Positions 57,040-64,000 of a DNA stretch of 64,000 nucleotides are shown here, piece after piece (the first letter of the stretch is position 1; the number at the start of each line of letters is the position of its first letter). The translations under genes were made by a program, and so were the position numbers. Origin of the DNA: Brassica napus (taxonomy: Eukaryota > Streptophyta > Magnoliopsida > Brassicales > Brassicaceae); NCBI RefSeq assembly GCF_020379485.1, contig NC_063448.1, forward strand, positions 18,623,726 to 18,687,725, read 5' to 3'. Below the pieces are notes generated by a model, which had not been told where the DNA came from, searched no databases, and worked only from the letters and a program-made list of their open reading frames with translations.

Positions 57040-58870
57040 ATCTAGGGTTTAAAAAATAAAAAAATAAAAAAAAAAAAAAAAAAAAAAATCCAAAATCGAT
57101 TCTTTCTTCTCCGACTTCTTTCTTCTTCGATTTGGACGGCTAGAAAATCTGGAAAAACACGAGTCTTGAAAAAGGACGAAGCTTTATTCGAAACCTTGCC
57201 GTTAATGTCACCAACGAACCGAAGATTCTCAGCTTGCCGTCTCGTCGAAGAAGAACCGATCCGGCTGGCGGAGGAACCGGAGCTGCCAGTCCCGCTGGGC
57301 GGCGATGACGAAGGAGGGGCTTTCTTCGAAAGCTTGGCTTTTGATGTCACCGGTGACCCACGAACAAGCCTCTCCATTGAAGGAGCAGAAGCCCAATTCC
57401 ATGAGTTTCAACCCGGGCGACTTCTTAGCTGTGTCTATGTCTCGATCCATGGCCATCGGTGGAGACCAGAGATCGACAACGTGGAAGCCGTAACTGCGCT
57501 GGTTCTTCCTCGAGCTCGAAGCCAAGACGAAGACACGGCTTTGGTTCGATGGAGCAAGAGATATTCACCATAACAGGGGAAAGTTCGAAACTTTCTTCAA
57601 CCAAAAGATTCTCGTCAGCTTGTTGTCTCGTAGTTTCACTCACCAAGATCGAAGAAACTCACGGCCATAATGAAAGAAGATGAGTCTCATAAAGTTCGTC
57701 ACTTTGATTGAAGTATCGTCCTCAAAAGATTCGATACCGGCAGAAGCAATTCGTCGAACACTTGGTGAGGCTAAAGGATGAAGCTTTCTCATGAAAGCTT
57801 TGCTTTCTTCGGGTGGGACTTTCATCGAGCACTTGGTGGGCTAATAATAACATGAAGCAACAATGGCAGCTCATGTTTGTAATCCCACAGCACGACATCA
57901 GAGACACGATCTCAATCGCCGCCGCCGTGAAGACGAGCCATCCTCGCAGCGTCGCCATCTCCTTCACTCTCTTCGCCGGCGTATCCTCACCGTCCATCAG
58001 AGCTCGAGCTATCTCCTAAACCTGTAACGCTCTGTGTATTCTGGAAGCTTCCGAAGCAGAGGTCACATGGGCTAAAGCTCGAAATTGGGAATTTTGGGGT
58101 GAAACAGGAGGACTTTTCTGCACCATTTGAGAGTTGAAGGGTCAAAGGCAAGGTTTCAGAGAAGACAGGGACTAAATGTGCAAATTCGCAATAATCTGGT
58201 TTTTGAGAAACGAAGAAGACGAAGTGGTCGATGGCTTTTCTCCGACGTACTCGGTGCCCTCGATCCAGCCATCGATCCTCAAGTCCGAGATGAGCAGGTC
58301 CACTCTCGGTTTGAGCCAAGGAATCAGACCTCCGCACTCTGAACAGAACACCCTTGTCTCTCCCTGAAACCATCACCACCTCAAAGGTGAATTGCATTCA
58401 GAGATCCCCAAGCTGCGGTAGCTTCAACATCATGGCAAGCTCAGTGGTTGCAAAGCCTTGTCTCTTCGCTCAAGGTCTCAAGAAAAGCACCACACCGAGA
58501 ACCTCAACTAACCGTCCGTTGCAAGATGAACCGGTTCTGTTTCCTCTGCTCTGCTACGTAAAGCTGAAAGCCTCCGAGATGCTTAGAGCTGCTGGTGAGA
58601 GCTAAAGGTCTAGTTGTTATAGCCTTCACATGGAGTGTTCAGAGTGTCCGGGGAAGCTAGAGCTGAGGCGGGAGAGTAACATCACGTTCTGGTCAAGTGG
58701 AAACCAAGAAGGCTTTCAGTAACATGTGTGGTAGAGATGATGACTCGATCACGGTTCATACGGTTGCCTACATGAGACTGAAGAAGAAAGGAGTTCGAGC
58801 TCTCTCTCGGCAACCACTCCATCTTCTCCACCGAAAAGATAAGTTCTTGTCTTGAATTATCACATATTTT
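57040..58870 (+). other. Gene-like cargo of the non-autonomous element
   Basis: After an A-run, this region is GC-rich with several overlapping open frames on both strands (for example 57166-57573 and 58354-58605), none with an ATG start and known domain together. Similar pieces recur: AAGATTCTC(GT)CAGCTTG(C/T)(C/T)GTCTCGT at about 57218 and 57607, and GCTTTCTTCG-type pieces at 57320 and 57800. A stretch near 58430 reads MASSVVAKPCLFAQGL, which looks like a plastid transit peptide start. I interpret these as captured host exon fragments, but I cannot name a donor gene. Confidence 0.45.
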
Positions 58871-59383
58871 AATAACTTTTAAATTAATGCTACGGTAAAC
58901 ATTGTGGTATTAATATAAATTATTAAACAATTTTGAGCAGTTCATTCTCGTATAATCTTTATGAGATGACTCATGTCATCGCTTTATTTTTGGTAACCTA
59001 TGATACTAATAATTAACGATTATCATGTCATCATGTGCAACTCACTACCGTTAAGTGAAAACAAGTTCAACCTAGCTTGCTTATTAATTATGCAACAGTT
59101 GGTTATTTCTTTTGGTTTATATTGATTTAATCATGATCATGCTTTCTGTGAACCAGAGCCAAAGAGAAAAACATAGCCAACAAGCGCTCACCACCGTCAT
59201 ATCATCATGCTTCGAAAGACGGTTCTCAGCTTCGAGCTTGTTGAAAGCAGTACAAGCAGCATACGCCGACACATTTCTCAGCATCATCATAGCCTGACGA
59301 GCATACACACTAACTACTTGTTCGGCACACACGATCTCAACACGAGACTTCGGGTCGGCAATAGTTCGGTAAACATGCATTTT

Positions 59384-59668
59384 AGGCATGAGTTTAAATT
59401 GAACTTGCTTTTTTTTATTAGGCACGAGTTTGCAGTCGACTCGCTTATTGTTAGACACGAGTTTACAAAACTCGTCTTTGGCTAGGCATGAGTTTACAGA
59501 ATCTCTCCTTCCACTAGGCACGAGCTCTCAGTAAACTCGTCTCTGTCTTAGCACGAGTCAAGTAAACTCGTCTTTCGCTAAGCACGAGTTTAAAGCAAAC
59601 TCGCTTCTTACTAGGCACAAGTTCAAAATAAACTCGCCTAAACCGTCATAGGCATGAATGTGTCTAGT
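59384..59668. repeat. Minisatellite of hairpin-forming units
   Basis: About eight or nine diverged units of 30-35 bp share AGGCACGAGTTTA followed, in most, by TAAACTCG. Several units are small inverted repeats around ACGAGTTT/AAACTCGT. The array lies just before the purine tract and 3' LTR. Confidence 0.85.
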
Positions 59669-59745
59669 TCATTGTCTAATAAACCCTATTCGTGAACTTC
59701 GCAGAGATCGATTCCATCTCTCTCAACGAACTTGGGGGGACTTAC

Positions 59746-60100
59746 TGTTGGGGATGGATTTACACCCTCTCAAGGCCCATTAGACATTGAACTAGGCCCA
59801 TATTGCTAGGAAACCCTAGACATATCTTTTTATAAATAAGAAACTACCTCCTTCTTAGAAAGGATATATTCTCTCATTTTACACATTAAACATTTCGTAC
59901 AAAGAGCTTATTGATTCTTAGATTTATTTACACTTGTAATCATACATGTAATATAATCTTTAATCAATAAATTCTTTTTGATGTTCATTTTCCATTTGAT
60001 TTCTATGTTGATTTCTCTTTAGCCTCAAGAATTTAAGAAATCTATTTCTTAAATTCTTTATTGTATGAATCCGACAAACACACCATTTTTTGTTCAAACA
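59746..60100 (+). repeat. 3' LTR of the non-autonomous element
   Basis: 355 bp, same length as the 5' LTR, differing mostly by C/T and A/G changes. It is followed by the ATTAT duplication. Confidence 0.92.
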
Positions 60101-60117
60101 ATTATCAGAGAGTTCTC

Positions 60118-60290
60118 AGAGTGGGGGTTCTTAGCGGAATATAAGAAATCATCTCTTACCTTTTAACTAAAAAAATTAAGAATCGATTCTTAAAACTCTT
60201 ATTTAAGAACCGGTTCTTAGCTTTTTTAGTTAAAAGTTAAGAGACGGATTTTTATATTCCGATAAGAATTCCAACCTAAGAACCCCAATA
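60118..60290. mobile_element. Foldback MITE
   Basis: It has long imperfect inverted arms: GGGGGTTCTTAGCGGAATATAAG on the left, and ATATTCCGATAAGAATTCC followed by CTAAGAACCCC on the right. Inner arms AACTAAAAAAATTAAGAATCG and CTTTTTTAGTTAAAAGTTAAGAG also pair. It has no coding capacity. Its left edge is within about 15 bp of the LTR element. Confidence 0.7.
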
Positions 60291-60490
60291 ATCAGCTCTA
60301 AGTATCGGCTGGGTTCCATGCGAAAAAAAAAAACATAAAGCCCACGCTCATAGCTTAGCCCACTTCGTTGCATACTCACGTGATTGAAACTCACCGTATA
60401 ACTAATGGGACATGTGTCACTTTCTCCTTACCTTGACATGGCAACACCCTCTTCGTTATAGTAACTGATAGATAAATAGATAGATAGACA

Positions 60491-61494
60491 CTAGATTAAG
60501 ATCTGCGCCTTACACGGGATCAACATTATATATATAAATTATTTTATGTATTAAATATTTTTACATATTATAAAATAATAAATATATATTATATAATTAA
60601 AAGTCAGTAACTATTAAATATATAATTAAATTGGCGCGAACATAAAAATCAATTTTATTAATCCAAAAAATATTTTTTTATATTTGATAGGATATGTTAT
60701 TAAATTTAAATGATACTAACATAGATAATATATTTTAGTATATTTTTAATATTAATGTCTATTAAATGATGATTTCTACTCATATAGTTTTTTTGATCAT
60801 TTGTATCTTTTATAGAAAAAAATTTAAATTACTGATAACAAAATTTCCATTGTGGGATTAATAGTTTTAGTAATTTATAATTTTTAAAAAAAAAATTTTG
60901 TCAATGATCGTTCAAAACTTTTATCAAATAAATTGTTCAAAGTAAATTTTGAAACTAAAATATTGTATTTTATATGGTTTATAGTTTAATTTAAAACGAT
61001 ATATATATTAATCTTGATAATTAATTAAATTAGACTTTTTACTTATATAATTTTTGTAATCATTTGTATTTTGTCATAACGAAAATTTTAAACCATGGAT
61101 CATAAAATTTGAATGTGAAAGTTTTAACAGTTTTAGTAAGTTATAGCCGTTTGTAAAAATTTAAAATATAACATATACATAAAAATCAAAAATTTTATTA
61201 TATGATTATTGTGATTGTTTAATTTATTTAATAGTTTAAAATTAAACAAATATGATAGAAGATACACTATTTTTTATCAAATCTTTATTATTCAAAATCA
61301 TTAATTGTCATATATACTTTAGCCACATTAGGCAATTCTGTAAATTTTATTTAAAGAAATAATAAAGTATATTAATGATGAATTTATTGTTAGTTTAATA
61401 AAAAGTTTATTATATAACTAGATGGACTAACATCTAGTGATGACATGTAGATACAAAAAGAAGTTGTGATGCTTCTCAAATAATATATAGGGGA
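60491..61494 (-). mobile_element. Non-autonomous Helitron
   Basis: On the minus strand it starts TCCCCTATATATTATTTGAG at 61494, a common Brassicaceae Helitron 5' end. It ends GCGCAGATCTTAATCTAG at 60491, the CTAG terminus preceded by a GC-rich stretch. The flanks are A (60490) and T (61495), fitting Helitron insertion into AT without target duplication. Joining the flanks gives an uninterrupted GATA-rich repeat. The inside is AT-rich with no Rep/helicase. Confidence 0.75.
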
Positions 61495-61880
61495 TAGATA
61501 GATATGAAGTGAGGTTGGAGATAGTTTTACTATTTACAAAGAAAATATATTTCATTCTTTCTCTGCGTTTATTTCTTTTTATTTATTTTTTTAATCCTTA
61601 CTCTTGTTCTCGAAATAACCACTCGTTGGAGGCTACGTTTTGCTAGATGAGTTTTTTTTGGCTCAACATCAAACTTTTCATTAATCAAGAGTTAAATACA
61701 AGGACTTGACCTCACAAGGGTTCAACTACGGAGACAAGGATTGATCTAGTATCACCCATGAACGTTTAGATTGTCGTGTCTAAAAAAATACCTTCTAGGT
61801 TTCTACAATAAAAAAAAAGAAAAAAAGGAAGAAAAACCGAAACTAGCCAGCTAAATAAGCAGCCCGTTTATATACTGATG
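61495..61880. other. Spacer with a LINE 3'-end-like stretch
   Basis: At about 61650-61690 GAGTTTTTTTTGGCTCAACATCAAAC...TTCATTAATC resembles, on the minus strand, the 3' end and A-tail of the LINE at 38660-38700 (TTTTTTGAGCAACATGAAATTTCATTAAG). It probably is a short truncated LINE up to about 61805. Confidence 0.4.
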
Positions 61881-61894
61881 AGAAGTGGTCCAAA

Positions 61895-62027
61895 AGGCCC
61901 ATGATATATATCTATCTCACTACGGCATTTAGGGTTTCATATGTGTCTCCCCATATATAAAAGTAGTTTGTCCTACTAAACGTTACTTCAGTCACTTCTC
62001 CTCCGTCAACTCACCTGTTTCGCCGCC
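61895..62027 (+). promoter_or_regulatory. RPL17 promoter: site II and telo-box
   Basis: AGGCCCA (61895-61901, a site II/TGGGCC-type element read inverted) and TTTAGGGTTT (61928-61937, inverted telo-box AAACCCTAAA) lie upstream of a TATATAAAAG at about 61953. A pyrimidine-rich start region (CACTTCTCCTCCGTC) follows. This combination is typical of plant ribosomal-protein genes. Confidence 0.8.
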
Positions 62028-63376
<1,349 letters not shown>

Positions 63377-64000
63377 GCCTATAGACAAGTAGCTTTTTCG
63401 TGGTCACCTCTGTTACAAGAACCGCTTGATACATTTTGTTCACTTATCGTTCTGTAAGACAAGGAGCCAACATTTTCAAAGACATAATAATATGTTTCTT
63501 TGTTTCTGGAACAACGGGGCATTGTTCACTTTATTGAGTAACCAATTCCAAAATTTTAAAACTACTCAGTTCAATAATGATTATAAATTCCCATTGGTTA
63601 AAAACTTAATTTCTTTCTTTTGGCAATTCAGAGTTTGTTAGATAGGATGAAAAGTCTAAGACCAATATAATAAAGGGTATTTTCTCTAAAAAAGTATATA
63701 AAGATGACCACTTTCCATGTAAACAAGTATGATGATACAACAGCTAATGATGATGTATCACATCTAGATCAATTACATGGACTTCCTGATGAACAACATT
63801 ATTACCAAAGAACATATACATCTAAATTTGGGCATTGCCTTTTCAGCGCATCAAAAACAAATACTAAAAAATGGTGTTCCTGATGAGAGCCAAGTAAATC
63901 TATCTGATAATGGAATGAAGCTCCAAAAACGTCATGTGACACAACAACAGAGAAGGTGGTCAGCATCTTTTGTCCGATTCCAGTAAGGCCCAAAGTCATG
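63377..64000. other. 3' region of RPL17 and unassigned window end
   Basis: The 3' UTR of RPL17 comes first. Opposite frames at 63777-63986 (+) and 63802-63999 (-) carry no motif that I recognise. The last 200 bp could belong to the next gene, but the window ends too soon to tell. Confidence 0.4.

Larger units (their letters stand above)
56617..60100 (+). mobile_element. Non-autonomous LTR retrotransposon with gene-like cargo
   Basis: A complete element: LTRs at 56617-56971 and 59746-60100 (both 355 bp, TGTTGGGG...AAACA), flanked by a perfect 5-bp duplication ATTAT (56612-56616 and 60101-60105). A PBS-like TTGGCGCTAGAAGGAGG directly follows the 5' LTR. A purine tract CTTGGGGGGACTTAC precedes the 3' LTR. 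The LTRs differ at about ten bases (near 3%). The 2.77 kb inside has no gag, protease, RT or integrase. It has GC-rich, codon-like sequence unlike its surroundings and a hairpin minisatellite. It must borrow proteins from another element. Strand is inferred from the PBS and purine tract. Confidence 0.9.

Noticed and set aside
59384..59668. CRISPR-like array of ~32-bp units
   Set aside because: The units are contiguous and diverged with no spacers, and lie inside a plant LTR element. It is a minisatellite.
63777..64000. Possible start of the next gene at the window end
   Set aside because: Frames on both strands are short, without a known motif or a decisive splice site, and the window ends. 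I could not tell coding from 3' UTR.

Overview
This is plant nuclear DNA, almost certainly from a Brassicaceae genome of the Brassica/Raphanus type. The genes have plant-style GT-AG introns. Five of the six host genes that I could assemble match, as I recall the map, the Arabidopsis thaliana chromosome 1 run SPL11/SPL10 (At1g27360/70), RIC2 (At1g27380), TOM20-2 (At1g27390) and RPL17 (At1g27400). A sixth gene between RIC2 and TOM20-2 sits where At1g27385 is expected. The symbols rest on sequence recognition plus this recalled order; no search was run.

Layout: (1) 1-5.5 kb holds two convergent SBP-box genes, SPL10-like (+) and SPL11-like (-), each with a miR156-type site in its last coding exon. 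(2) 5.9-9.9 kb holds a RIC-type CRIB-motif gene (-) and a four-exon gene of unknown function with a plastid-like N-terminus (-). (3) 10.0-22.2 kb is a Ty3/gypsy (Tekay-like chromovirus) element whose pol core is replaced by a second, nested LTR-type repeat. (4) 22.7-23.8 kb is an intact TOM20-2 gene (-). (5) 24-37 kb holds hAT-like and SINE repeats, then a 2.5-2.8 kb unit repeated almost three times. Each full unit carries a shortened MIRO-like GTPase gene; one unit was hit by a nearly intact Ty1/copia element and one by a solo LTR. (6) 37-40.5 kb holds a hAT MITE with a perfect target duplication, a SINE-like piece, a LINE remnant and a probable Helitron end. (7) 40.5-51.8 kb is a mosaic of a decayed Tekay-like element (-), an Athila-like LTR (+) and a 5'-truncated copia element (+). 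(8) 51.8-56.6 kb holds a decayed RPA1-like pseudogene, a TIR element and unidentified fragments. (9) 56.6-60.1 kb is a complete non-autonomous LTR element (equal-length 355-bp LTRs, 5-bp TSD) with no retroviral genes but gene-like sequence and a hairpin minisatellite. (10) 60.1-61.5 kb holds a foldback MITE and a Helitron whose two ends can be read. (11) 62.0-63.4 kb is an intact RPL17 gene with a telo-box/site-II promoter.

The working genes are ordinary: developmental transcription factors under miR156 control, ROP signalling, mitochondrial import and the ribosome. They do not form an operon or pathway. Repeat insertions separate TOM20-2 from its left neighbour by about 12 kb and from RPL17 by about 38 kb. 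I found no CRISPR array, rRNA gene or clear tRNA gene. The most unusual items are the MIRO-like tandem array with altered P-loops and a new tail, the gene-fragment-bearing LTR element, the premature stop and in-frame deletion in the SPL11-like gene, and a perfect 33-bp inverted repeat inside one gypsy LTR.
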